The notes below the pieces were generated by a model. The model saw only the letters and a program-made list of their open reading frames with translations. It searched no databases and was not told the DNA's origin. Positions 50,910 through 59,506 of a stretch of 64,000 nt of DNA are shown one piece after another. Source of the stretch: Bacillota bacterium (GTDB lineage: Bacteria > Bacillota > Clostridia > Lachnospirales > Lachnospiraceae); the NCBI GenBank assembly GCA_023460575.1, contig JAEWPQ010000306.1, positions 45,468-109,467 of the forward strand. The letters are read 5' to 3'. The position numbers and the translations under genes were made by a program. How positions within the stretch are numbered: position 1 is the first letter of the stretch; every line of letters begins with the position of its first letter.

Positions 50910-50941
50910 TTGACATTCCCCTATACGGGAAGGATTATACT
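50910..50941 (+). promoter_or_regulatory. MerR-type promoter and operator of the regulator gene
   Basis: TTGACA (50910-50915) and TATACT (50936-50941) are separated by 20 bases instead of 17, and the spacer begins with the dyad TTCCCCTATACGGGAA (50916-50931). Long spacers with a central dyad are the hallmark of MerR-family controlled promoters. It matches the operon promoter at 52022. Confidence 0.8.
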
Positions 50942-51027
50942 GGTTGTATATGTAGAAAGTACGAATGATAAAATGGGTAAATCGAACAGGGAACACATAG
51001 ACAATGCCAGTGCTTATGGGGGTTTAC

Positions 51028-51861
51028 ATGGAAGAAAAGAAACTGTACTCAATAGGGGAAGTGAGTAAGATCTGCAACATTTCAACAAAGGCTCTGCGTT
51101 TTTACGACAAGATCGGGATCATATCACCAGATATGATATGCAAAGAGAACAGCTACCGCTATTACAACAAGGAAACGCTCATGACGGTTCCAGTTGTAAA
51201 GTATTACAAACAGATGGGATTTAAGCTGGAAGAGATGCAGGGATTAGTTGAGGGCAATACCTACTATTATCTGGAACAGAATTTCCGCAACAAGATCGAT
51301 CAGCTCTGTCTTCAGGAGCAGCAGATTCACAACAGCTATGTGGCTGTTAAGGATTGGTACGAACTGATTCAGGAAGCCAAGATGGTGCTCCAGAACAATG
51401 TACATGAGGTATCTGTCAGATTCCTTCCTGAGTCCACCTTCTGCAGCCTGACACAGAAATTCGATTATAATTACATGGAATCTATTATAAACATTGAATG
51501 GACCAATCACCTTGAAAAAGCGGAGAATGAAATAACAGGTGCGGTAATCCTTAAGTTTGATTCTTTTGAAGATAAGATGAGCGGCAAGTGCAAAACTGCA
51601 ACGATTATGCAGAAAGCCATTCACCCCTGCAAGGAATGCTTAAATCGCCAGACCTATGGAGGTATCATGGTTGCTTCGGTCTATCATATAGGAAGACATG
51701 AGACCATTGATGAAGAATATGAGCGGATTGTAAGCTGGGCAGCCAAACGGGGATATCAGTGCGGGAAAGAAAGCTTCGAACGGTATGTGGTGGACTACTG
51801 GACAACCAGGAATCCGGAAGAGTTTGTAACGGAAGTCATTGTCCCGGTTTACCGGCAGTAG
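51028..51861 (+). CDS. MerR-family regulator of the choline operon
   Basis: 277 residues from ATG 51028 (GGGGGTTTAC upstream; the earlier in-frame ATG at 51004 precedes it). MerR winged-helix domain: LYSIGEVSKICNISTKALRF, YDKIGIISPD and a dimer helix; then a GyrI-like effector part (EVSVRFLPESTFCSLTQKF; WTTRNPEEFVTEVIVPVYR). It lies upstream of the microcompartment operon, and both promoters have the same 20-base spacer and dyad, so it probably senses a choline-related ligand and controls both. Confidence 0.88.
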   Translation: MEEKKLYSIGEVSKICNISTKALRFYDKIGIISPDMICKENSYRYYNKETLMTVPVVKYYKQMGFKLEEMQGLVEGNTYYYLEQNFRNKIDQLCLQEQQIHNSYVAVKDWYELIQEAKMVLQNNVHEVSVRFLPESTFCSLTQKFDYNYMESIINIEWTNHLEKAENEITGAVILKFDSFEDKMSGKCKTATIMQKAIHPCKECLNRQTYGGIMVASVYHIGRHETIDEEYERIVSWAAKRGYQCGKESFERYVVDYWTTRNPEEFVTEVIVPVYRQ

Positions 51862-51906
51862 GGAGCATAAAGCGCAGCCTTACCGGATTAAGATATAAAT
51901 TCGACA

Positions 51907-51960
51907 GGCTCTCCTGAAACAGGAATAAATAAAAATTCCTGTTTCAGGAGAGCCTTTTTT
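51907..51960 (+). terminator. Very strong terminator of the regulator gene
   Basis: A perfect 19-bp stem (51907-51925 with 51936-51954) around a 10-base loop, followed by TTTTTT. Confidence 0.93.
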
Positions 51961-52021
51961 GTGTGTGGAGCACCACGGAAAAAGTTTCCATTTATAATGC
52001 AGTAAAAATTAAAAAAATAGG

Positions 52022-52053
52022 TTGACATTCCCCATAGGGGGAGGTCCTATACT
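52022..52053 (+). promoter_or_regulatory. MerR-type promoter and operator of the choline microcompartment operon
   Basis: TTGACA (52022-52027), 20-base spacer, TATACT (52048-52053). The spacer starts TTCCCCATAGGGGGA, a dyad like the one at 50916. Only the first six bases of the two spacers agree fully, plus the GG arm. Confidence 0.82.
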
Positions 52054-52207
52054 AAATGCATAGAAAAATGCAGGCAGCCACAAGAAAATTAGTAACATTA
52101 ACAGGCGTTATGCATTTTCTAAACGTTTTCAGCTGAACGTGAAAGAAAGAAAAAGTAACAGGACAACTTAAATTTTGTGCACTATTCAGATGGGGAAGGA
52201 AACTTAA
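52054..52207 (+). promoter_or_regulatory. Leader of the choline operon
   Basis: A 150-base untranslated leader. TAGAAAAATGCA (52061-52072) can pair with TGCATTTTCTA (52111-52121) with one bulged A. No known riboswitch is recognised. The ribosome site GGGGAAGGAAAC precedes ATG 52208. Confidence 0.45.
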
Positions 52208-53167
52208 ATGACGGAAGCGCGAAAGAAATTTAAAAGAATTGGCGTTACAACCGGTTTGATATCCGGCCTGATGTACGGGTTATACACCACCTTTGTACTG
52301 ATTGCCGGGTTCTACAAACCACTTGCCGGGGCGGCGGGGCTATTTGCTGCTCCCTACGTAACATCTGGTCTCAATGACTTATTTGCCGGTATCTGGCTTA
52401 CTGTGTATAACATTAAGACCGGAAGAATACGTGAGATCGGAAGAAGCTTAAAGCTGTTTCCCGGCAAGATAATTCTTCTTGGCTCCCTGGTAGGCGGACC
52501 GATTGCCAGCGGTGCATATTTAATGGGTCTGGCTATGGCAGGAGCTTATGCAATACCAATATCTGCCATGTACATCCTTTTCGGAGCATTATTTGCACGA
52601 ATCTTTTTAAAACAGAAAATCGTACCCAGAGTCGGTCTCGGTATGCTGATCTGTGTTGTTGGAGCGATTGTCATTAACTGGGTAAAACCAGAAGGCAGCA
52701 CCAACTTTACGCTGGGAATCATCTGTGCCTTTGTAGCAGCAGTTGGCTGGGCGCTGGAAGGCGTTTTTGCAGCTTATGGAAGTGCGATGCTTGACACAGA
52801 TGTGGTAATCAATATCCGCCAGCTTTTATCCGGAATCGTTGATTTATTTGTAATTCTGCCTATCGTAGGCGGTATGGGACTTTTAAAAGGCACACTCTTT
52901 TCCCTGCCTCCCATTGCATGGCTGATCGTTGCCGGCCTCTGTGCGGCAATCTCCTATCTCTGCTGGTATAAGTCAAACAGCACTGTGGGTTGTGCCATGG
53001 GAATGTCATTAAACATCACCTACGCGTTCTGGGGCGTGCTGTTTTGTATCCTGTTTATCAAACAGCCTGTGACCCCGACCATTATTATTGGTTCTGTTAT
53101 CATTATCATCGGAGCTATTTTAGTATCTGTTGACCCATTTGAACTGCTAAGTAAAAAGGAGGACTAA
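52208..53167 (+). CDS. DMT/EamA-like transporter 1 of the choline operon
   Basis: 319 residues, ATG 52208. About ten TM helices with internal repeat; typical segments LMYGLYTTFVLIAGFYKPLA and AMAGAYAIPISAMYILFGAL. First gene of the operon. The likely cargo is choline (in) or a product such as trimethylamine (out); the sequence does not show which. It is very similar to the second transporter at 53461, with the same unusual GLNDLFAGIWLT segment. Confidence 0.85.
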   Translation: MTEARKKFKRIGVTTGLISGLMYGLYTTFVLIAGFYKPLAGAAGLFAAPYVTSGLNDLFAGIWLTVYNIKTGRIREIGRSLKLFPGKIILLGSLVGGPIASGAYLMGLAMAGAYAIPISAMYILFGALFARIFLKQKIVPRVGLGMLICVVGAIVINWVKPEGSTNFTLGIICAFVAAVGWALEGVFAAYGSAMLDTDVVINIRQLLSGIVDLFVILPIVGGMGLLKGTLFSLPPIAWLIVAGLCAAISYLCWYKSNSTVGCAMGMSLNITYAFWGVLFCILFIKQPVTPTIIIGSVIIIIGAILVSVDPFELLSKKED

Positions 53168-53170
53168 ACA

Positions 53171-53461
53171 ATGAAATATGATGCATTAGGAATGATCGAA
53201 ACAAAGGGCTTAATCGGCTCAATCGAAGCTGCAGACGCTATGGTAAAGGCAGCAAATGTAACACTTGTTGGAAAAGAATTTGTAGGCGGCGGACTTGTTA
53301 CTGTCATGGTAAGAGGTGATGTAGGAGCTGTGAAAGCAGCTACCGATGCAGGCGCAGCAGCAGCACAGAGAGTTGGCGAACTGGTATCCGTACACGTGAT
53401 TCCACGTCCTCACGCAGAAGTTGAGACAATTCTTCCAAAGGATAAAAAGGAGATTAAGTAA
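53171..53461 (+). CDS. BMC-H shell protein 1
   Basis: 96 residues, ATG 53171 after AAGGAGGAC. PduA/EutM-type hexamer protein: ALGMIETKGLIGSIEAADAM, a central pore segment FVGGGLVTVMVRGDVGAVKA and the VHVIPRPHAEVE end. It forms flat shell facets with small pores. It lies between two transporter genes and overlaps the second one's start by one base. Confidence 0.95.
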   Translation: MKYDALGMIETKGLIGSIEAADAMVKAANVTLVGKEFVGGGLVTVMVRGDVGAVKAATDAGAAAAQRVGELVSVHVIPRPHAEVETILPKDKKEIK

Positions 53462-54459
53462 TGGGTAACCAAGGAATGACATCAGCATCTGCGGATGCGA
53501 AAATGGCAGCTGTTAACAAAAAATTCAGGACAACTGGAATGACAACCGGTGCATTATCCGGACTCACCTACGGAATTTATACGGTTCTTGTACTGGTAGC
53601 CGGTTATTATGAACCTCTTGCCAGCGCGGCAGGTCTTTTAGCAGGACCATATGTATTATCCGGCTTAAATGATCTTTTCGCAGGAATCTGGCTGACTGCA
53701 TACAATGCAAAAAGCGGCCGTCTCCGTGAGATGGGCAGAAGTCTTAATACATTCCCTGGAAAAATGATTGTAATCGGATCCCTTCTTGGAGGACCTATTG
53801 CAAACGGCGCTTATCTGGTTGGTCTTGCCATGGCAGGAGCCTATGCGATCCCGATCTCCGCATTATGCAGCTTGTTTGGTGCAATTTTTGCATGGATCTT
53901 CTTAAAACAGAAAATTACAAAAAGAGTTATGGTAGGTATGCTTGTATGCGTGGCTGGTGCCATCATCATCAACTGGACCAAGCCGGAAGGCAGCGACAAC
54001 TTTACTCTGGGAATTATCTTCTCCTTCGTTGCAGCAATCTGCTGGGCACTGGAAGGTGTATTCTCTACCTACGGCGGAGCAATGATCGATACTGATGTGG
54101 CAGTAAACTTACGTCAGCTCATCTCTGGTATTGTGGACTTATTCATAATTCTTCCTATCGTTGGAGGTTTAGGACTCTTAGGCGGAACCTTAACTGCAGG
54201 AATTCCGGTTATATGGCTGGCAGCAGCAGGCTTAAGCGCAGCAGTATCCTTCCTTTGCTGGTATAAGAGCAACTCCACGGTTGGCTGTGCGATTGGTATG
54301 TCCTTAAATGTAACATATGCGTTCTGGGGCGTTTTCTTCTGTATCCTGTTTTTGGGACAGGCAGTTACCCCTACGATTGTAATCGGCTCTATCGTGATCG
54401 TATTAGGTGCGATTGTGGTTACCATGAATCCACTGGATTTATTCAGGAAAGGGGAATAA
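53461..54459 (+). CDS. DMT/EamA-like transporter 2 of the choline operon
   Basis: 332 residues, ATG 53461 overlapping the previous stop. Same layout as transporter 1 with an N-terminal extra of about 13 residues (MTSASADAKMAAVNKKF). Segments YGIYTVLVLVAGYYEPLASA and LAMAGAYAIPISALCSLFGA. The pair may be two halves of one heteromer or two separate carriers. Confidence 0.85.
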   Translation: MGNQGMTSASADAKMAAVNKKFRTTGMTTGALSGLTYGIYTVLVLVAGYYEPLASAAGLLAGPYVLSGLNDLFAGIWLTAYNAKSGRLREMGRSLNTFPGKMIVIGSLLGGPIANGAYLVGLAMAGAYAIPISALCSLFGAIFAWIFLKQKITKRVMVGMLVCVAGAIIINWTKPEGSDNFTLGIIFSFVAAICWALEGVFSTYGGAMIDTDVAVNLRQLISGIVDLFIILPIVGGLGLLGGTLTAGIPVIWLAAAGLSAAVSFLCWYKSNSTVGCAIGMSLNVTYAFWGVFFCILFLGQAVTPTIVIGSIVIVLGAIVVTMNPLDLFRKGE

Positions 54460-54463
54460 AAAC

Positions 54464-54751
54464 ATGTTATTACCTGCAAGAACAGCGGTTTTAAATTATT
54501 TATACGGAGTAGAAAGCGCAGACATCGCTCAGATTATGGGGGCTTTAAAGTCCGAGTACGGCGCAGAGCGTCAGTTTACAAAAGATCGTTATATGGACCA
54601 CGTAATGTCATTAGAGGCAAACGGACTGGTTAACTTACAAAGCTATGACTTAGATGAGAAGGGTGAACTGCGCATGCGTTATTCCATTAACGATGACGGC
54701 AAGGCAACCGTTGACAAGTACGTAGACAAGAAATACCGCAATCACAAATAA
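54464..54751 (+). CDS. Small winged-helix-like protein in choline operon
   Basis: 95 residues, ATG 54464 after AAAGGGGAATAAAAAC. The pattern TAVLNYLYGVESADIAQIMG, then DHVMSLEANGLVNLQSYDLD and a YSINDDGKATVDKYV end looks like a small winged-helix (helix-helix-helix-wing). It could be a co-regulator or an assembly factor. No shell or enzyme domain is visible. Confidence 0.6.
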   Translation: MLLPARTAVLNYLYGVESADIAQIMGALKSEYGAERQFTKDRYMDHVMSLEANGLVNLQSYDLDEKGELRMRYSINDDGKATVDKYVDKKYRNHK

Positions 54752-54771
54752 ATTTCAGGAGGTTTACGAAG

Positions 54772-55068
54772 GTGAGATATTACGGAGATGAAGCGTTAGG
54801 GCTGGTAGAAACTCTTGGATTAACTCCAGCACTGGAAGCAGCAGATAAGATGCTCAAAGCAGCAGATGTAGAATTGATTTCCTATGAAAACGTAGGCTCT
54901 ACCCTGGTAACCATTATGGTAAAGGGTGATGTGGCAGCCGTACGTTCCGCTGTAGATGCAGGCGCAGAAGCAGCAGCAGCTATTGGTAAACTGACTGCAC
55001 ATAATGTAATGCCAAGACCGATTAAAGAAGTTGGCGACATTGTATCAGTACATGATATTGACGCGTAA
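54772..55068 (+). CDS. BMC-H shell protein 2
   Basis: 98 residues, GTG 54772 after CAGGAGGTTTACGAAG. Hexamer type: ALGLVETLGLTPALEAADKM, SYENVGSTLVTIMVKGDVAA and AHNVMPRPIKEV. One of three adjacent shell paralogues with differing pore loops (VGST here, VASG next). Confidence 0.95.
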   Translation: MRYYGDEALGLVETLGLTPALEAADKMLKAADVELISYENVGSTLVTIMVKGDVAAVRSAVDAGAEAAAAIGKLTAHNVMPRPIKEVGDIVSVHDIDA

Positions 55069-55085
55069 AGAGAGGAAAACAGTAT

Positions 55086-55391
55086 ATGGAAAGATATGAA
55101 GCCATCGGCTCAATTGAAACATTTGGTTTGGTATTCGCATTAGAAGCGGCTGATGCTATGTGCAAGGCGGCAGATGTTGAACTTGTTGGTTATGAGAACG
55201 TAGCTTCCGGATATATTTCCGTTCTGGTACGCGGAGATGTAGGAGCCTGCAAGACTGCAGTCGATGCAGGAGTGAAAGCAGTAAGCGATATGGGTGCTGA
55301 GATTTACAGCTGTGTTGTAATTCCAAGACCTCATCCGGATCTTGAAAAGATCATCAGGAGATATGCAATCGCTGCGCCGGAGCAGGAATAA
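55086..55391 (+). CDS. BMC-H shell protein 3
   Basis: 101 residues, ATG 55086 after AAAGAGAGG. Hexamer type: AIGSIETFGLVFALEAADAM, YENVASGYISVLVRGDVGAC, and a C-terminal extension beyond PRPHPDLEKIIRRYAIAAPE. It follows shell protein 2 closely, so the two are made in similar amounts. Confidence 0.95.
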   Translation: MERYEAIGSIETFGLVFALEAADAMCKAADVELVGYENVASGYISVLVRGDVGACKTAVDAGVKAVSDMGAEIYSCVVIPRPHPDLEKIIRRYAIAAPEQE

Positions 55392-55422
55392 AACGTATCC
55401 CGGTTGAAGGGAGAACAAAGAA

Positions 55423-56907
55423 ATGAATTTTGTAGATAAAGACCTTCTCTCCATACAGGAGGCAAGGATTTTAATGGAAAGCGCAAGAGACGCCGGTAAG
55501 ACCATGCTCACCTTCCCCCAGGAAAAGCTTGATAGGATCGTCGAAGGTCTTGCGAAAGCAGCAAAGGAGCTGGCAGAAGAGCTGGCCGTTATGTCCGCAG
55601 AAGAAACAGGCTACGGACGTGCAAAGGATAAGCTGGTCAAGAATACCTTTGTCTGCGAATATCTTCCGAAGCACTTACAGGATATGAAATGTGTGGGCGT
55701 TCTGAATGAAGATCCTGTGCTTAAAACCATGGACGTAGGTGTTCCGGTTGGAGTCATTACTGCTCTTACCCCTTCTGTAAGTCCGGTTTCCACTGCTATT
55801 TACAACGTACTGACTGCAGTGAAATCCGGAAACCCCATCGTCATCGCTCCTCATGAGCGGGCGGTGAAGGTGACAGGCAGGCTTCTTGACTGTATGAAGG
55901 AAGCAGGTTTGCGCTATGGTCTTCCGGAAGGAGCCATCGGTTATTTGAAGACGGTAACGAAAGCAGGAGTTTTGGAGCTGATTCATCACCCGGCAGCAGC
56001 TAAGGTGGTGAATACCGGAGTACCGGAATTAAACCGTGAAGCAGCAGAAAGCGGAAAACCCTATATTTACGGAGGCACCGGAAACGGTCCTGTATTTATA
56101 GAGCGGACAGCTGATATAAAACAGGCGGTTGAAGATATCATCGTAAGCCGTACCTTTGATTATGGAATCGTGTCTGCGGCAGAACAGTATGTGGTAGTTG
56201 ACAGCTTAATCGCTGCAGAAGTAAAAGCGGAAATGTTGAAAAACGGTGCGTATTTCATGAATGGGGAAGAGGAGAAGCAGCTAATTGATCTTCTCAACTT
56301 AGAACATGGAAATGCAGATACGGAAATTATGGGAAGACCCGCGTCAGAACTTGCCAGTCGTGCAGGCTTTCCCGTACCCGAGAGCACAAGCGTTCTGGTT
56401 TCCCAGCAGAAATATATTTCTGACAGAAACCCCTTTGCAAAAGAGCTTCTCTGTCCCGTACTTGCTTACTACATCGAAAACGACTGGATGCATGCCTGCG
56501 AGAAATGTATGAATCTCCTGGTAAATGAAAGCCATGGCCATACTCTGGTAATCCATTCCAGAGACGAAGAAGTAATCCGCCAGTTCGCTTTGAAAAAACC
56601 GGTTGGAAGAGTACTTGTCAATACCCCCGCCACATTAGGCAGCATGGGAATGACCACGAATTTATTCCCCGCCATGACACTTGGGAGTATCACAGCCGGA
56701 GCCGGTATTACAGCGGATAATGTTTCCCCTATGAACTTCATCTATATCCGGAAAGTCGGATATGGAGTGAGAAAAGCCGGTGAATATCTGGAAAATGCAA
56801 AGAAGGAGTTGTGTCCCGTTACGCAGACTTTGGCATCTGCCGGTCAGCATGGGGATGCAAAAGAACTTTTAAAGCAGATTTTAGAAGCATTATCAAAGGA
56901 ACTGTAA
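55423..56907 (+). CDS. Aldehyde dehydrogenase homologue lacking catalytic Cys
   Basis: 494 residues, ATG 55423. Acylating acetaldehyde dehydrogenase family by VGVPVGVITALTPSVSPVST and KSGNPIVIAPHERAVK. The catalytic segment reads FDYGIVSAAEQ; AdhE-type enzymes have FDNGMICASEQ there, so Ser251 replaces the nucleophile Cys. A linker and amphipathic helix (AKELLKQILEALSKEL) at the C-terminus look like an encapsulation peptide. A true aldehyde dehydrogenase probably lies past the right edge. Likely a structural or regulatory homologue. Confidence 0.85.
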   Translation: MNFVDKDLLSIQEARILMESARDAGKTMLTFPQEKLDRIVEGLAKAAKELAEELAVMSAEETGYGRAKDKLVKNTFVCEYLPKHLQDMKCVGVLNEDPVLKTMDVGVPVGVITALTPSVSPVSTAIYNVLTAVKSGNPIVIAPHERAVKVTGRLLDCMKEAGLRYGLPEGAIGYLKTVTKAGVLELIHHPAAAKVVNTGVPELNREAAESGKPYIYGGTGNGPVFIERTADIKQAVEDIIVSRTFDYGIVSAAEQYVVVDSLIAAEVKAEMLKNGAYFMNGEEEKQLIDLLNLEHGNADTEIMGRPASELASRAGFPVPESTSVLVSQQKYISDRNPFAKELLCPVLAYYIENDWMHACEKCMNLLVNESHGHTLVIHSRDEEVIRQFALKKPVGRVLVNTPATLGSMGMTTNLFPAMTLGSITAGAGITADNVSPMNFIYIRKVGYGVRKAGEYLENAKKELCPVTQTLASAGQHGDAKELLKQILEALSKEL

Positions 56908-56937
56908 GAGAAATAATTGAAAGAGAGGGAAAACAGA

Positions 56938-59484
56938 TTGGATATTCGTGAATTTTCAAATAAATTTGTAGAAGCAACGAAGAACATGACACCGGAAGAA
57001 AGAGCTTCCCTGATGAAGATGTTTGAAACTGTTTCTGACGAAATCAACAAAAATGAACCTGCAAAGGCAGGAGCTGCAGTATGCACCGAGGAGAGTACAA
57101 CCATTCCTGACGGTATTACAAAAAGACTTCAGAGCTTAAAAGAAAATTACTTAACACATAAGCCAACTATCACAACATACCGTGCACGCGCAATCACAAA
57201 GATTGCTGCAGAAAATCCAGGTATGCCAAAGATTATGCTTCGTGCAAAATGTTTCCGTTACTGCTGCGAAACAGCTCCCCTTGTAATTCAGGACAACGAG
57301 CTGATCGTAGGTGCTCCAAACGGCGCTCCACGTGCAGGTGCTTTCTCTCCTGATATCGCATGGAGATGGATGATGGACGAAATTGATACCATCGGAAGCC
57401 GTCCTCAGGATCCTTTCTATATCTCTGATGAAGATAAGAAGATTATGAGAGAAGAACTTTTCCCATTCTGGCAGGGCAAATCCGTTGATGAGTACTGTGA
57501 AGACCAGTACCGTGAAGCTGGTGTATGGGAATTATCCGGCGAATCCTTCGTTTCTGACTGTTCCTATCATGCAGTAAACGGCGGCGGTGACTCCAACCCT
57601 GGTTATGACGTAATCTTAATGAACAAGGGTATGCTTGATATCCAGCAGGAAGCAAAGGATCATTTAAAAGAGTTAAATTATGAGAATCCAGATGACATTG
57701 AGAAGATCTACTTCTACAAGTCCATCATTGATACCACAGAAGGCGTTATGATCTACGCTAAGAGAATTTCCGAGTATGCAAAAGAGCTTGCTGCGAAAGA
57801 AACAAGTCCAAAGCGTAAAGATGAGTTATTAAAGATTGCTGAAGTAAATGCATACGTTCCTGCTCACAAGCCAAGAACGTTCTGGGAAGCAATTCAGTCT
57901 GTATGGACCATTGAATCTCTGCTTGTAGTAGAAGAGAACCAGACTGGTATGTCCATCGGACGTGTAGACCAGTATATGTATCCTTACTACAAAGCTGATA
58001 TTGAATCCGGCCGTATGAATGATTTCCAGGCATTTGAGCTTGCAGGCTGTATGCTGATCAAGATGTCTGAAATGATGTGGATCACCAGCGAAGGCGGTTC
58101 CAAATTCTTCGCAGGTTACCAGCCATTCGTTAATATGTGCGTAGGTGGTGTGACAAGAAGCGGACATGATGCAACCAATGAATTAACATACCTTCTGATG
58201 GATACTGTCCGTCATGTGAAGATTTATCAGCCATCTCTTGCATGCCGTATTCACAACAAGTCTCCGAAGCAGTACTTAAAGAAAATCGTAGATGTTGTTC
58301 GTTCCGGTATGGGATTCCCTGCCTGCCACTTTGACGACGCACACATCAAGATGATGCTTGCAAAGGGCGTTTCCATTGAAGATGCACGTGACTACTGTCT
58401 GATGGGCTGCGTAGAGCCTCAGAAATCAGGACGTCTGTATCAGTGGACCTCTACCGCTTATACTCAGTGGCCAATCTGTATCGAGCTTGTATTAAACAAA
58501 GGCGTACCGTTATGGTATGGCAAGCAGGTTTGTCCTGATATGGGTGACATCAACAGCTTTAAGACTTATGAAGAGTTTGAAGCAGCTGTGAAAGAAGAGA
58601 TTAAGTACATTACGAAATGGTCTTCTGTTGCAACTGTTATCTCCCAGCGCGTTCACAGAGAGCTTGCTCCAAAGCCGCTGATGTCCATCATGTATGAAGG
58701 CTGTATGGAAAAAGCAAAAGACGTATCTGCAGGCGGAGCAATGTATAACTTCGGACCTGGCGTCGTATGGTCCGGACTTGCAACCTATGCAGATTCCATG
58801 GCAGCAATTAAAAAGCTGGTATTTGACGAGAAGAAATACACACTTGCGCAGTTAAATGAAGCATTAAAGGCTGACTTTGTGGGCTATGACCAGATCCGCA
58901 CCGATTGCCTTAATGCACCAAAATACGGAAATGACGATGATTACGCAGATTTAATCGCTGCAGATTTAGTTGACTTTACCGAGCATGAGCACAGACAGTA
59001 TAAGACCTTATACTCCGTATTAAGCCACGGTACCTTATCCATTTCCAACAACACACCATTCGGTCAGTTAACCGGCGCATCTGCAAACGGACGCCATGCA
59101 TGGCTGCCATTATCCGATGGTATCAGCCCAACCCAGGGCGCTGACTTCAAGGGCCCGACAGCGATCATCAAGTCTGTATCCAAGATGGCTAACGACAGCA
59201 TGAACATCGGTATGGTACACAACTTTAAGATCATGGCCGGACTTCTTGATACACCGGAAGGAGAAGAAAGCTTAATCACTCTTCTTCGTACCGCCTGCAT
59301 GTTCGGAAACGGTGAGATGCAGTTTAACTACTTAGATAACAATACTCTGATCGAGGCTCAGAAGCATCCGGAGCTCTACCGTGACTTAATTGTTCGTGTA
59401 GCTGGATACAGCGCATTCTTCGTAGAGCTGTGCAAGGATGTACAGGATGAGATCATCAGCAGAACCATGTTGACACATTTCTAA
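56938..59484 (+). CDS. cutC: Choline trimethylamine-lyase (glycyl radical enzyme)
   Basis: 848 residues from TTG 56938 (GAGAGGG 7 bases before; TTG 56917 has no site). CutC splits choline into trimethylamine and acetaldehyde. Key residues: Asp218 (GGGDSNPGYD), Cys491 and Glu493 (LMGCVEPQKSGR), and Gly823 in the radical loop RVAGYSAFF. Each is offset by +2 from the Desulfovibrio numbering (216, 489, 491, 821). The short N-terminus (DIREFSNKFVEATKNMTPEE) agrees with the short type I CutC. Confidence 0.97.
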   Translation: MDIREFSNKFVEATKNMTPEERASLMKMFETVSDEINKNEPAKAGAAVCTEESTTIPDGITKRLQSLKENYLTHKPTITTYRARAITKIAAENPGMPKIMLRAKCFRYCCETAPLVIQDNELIVGAPNGAPRAGAFSPDIAWRWMMDEIDTIGSRPQDPFYISDEDKKIMREELFPFWQGKSVDEYCEDQYREAGVWELSGESFVSDCSYHAVNGGGDSNPGYDVILMNKGMLDIQQEAKDHLKELNYENPDDIEKIYFYKSIIDTTEGVMIYAKRISEYAKELAAKETSPKRKDELLKIAEVNAYVPAHKPRTFWEAIQSVWTIESLLVVEENQTGMSIGRVDQYMYPYYKADIESGRMNDFQAFELAGCMLIKMSEMMWITSEGGSKFFAGYQPFVNMCVGGVTRSGHDATNELTYLLMDTVRHVKIYQPSLACRIHNKSPKQYLKKIVDVVRSGMGFPACHFDDAHIKMMLAKGVSIEDARDYCLMGCVEPQKSGRLYQWTSTAYTQWPICIELVLNKGVPLWYGKQVCPDMGDINSFKTYEEFEAAVKEEIKYITKWSSVATVISQRVHRELAPKPLMSIMYEGCMEKAKDVSAGGAMYNFGPGVVWSGLATYADSMAAIKKLVFDEKKYTLAQLNEALKADFVGYDQIRTDCLNAPKYGNDDDYADLIAADLVDFTEHEHRQYKTLYSVLSHGTLSISNNTPFGQLTGASANGRHAWLPLSDGISPTQGADFKGPTAIIKSVSKMANDSMNIGMVHNFKIMAGLLDTPEGEESLITLLRTACMFGNGEMQFNYLDNNTLIEAQKHPELYRDLIVRVAGYSAFFVELCKDVQDEIISRTMLTHF

Positions 59485-59506
59485 AAGAAAACGGAGAAAA
59501 ATCACA

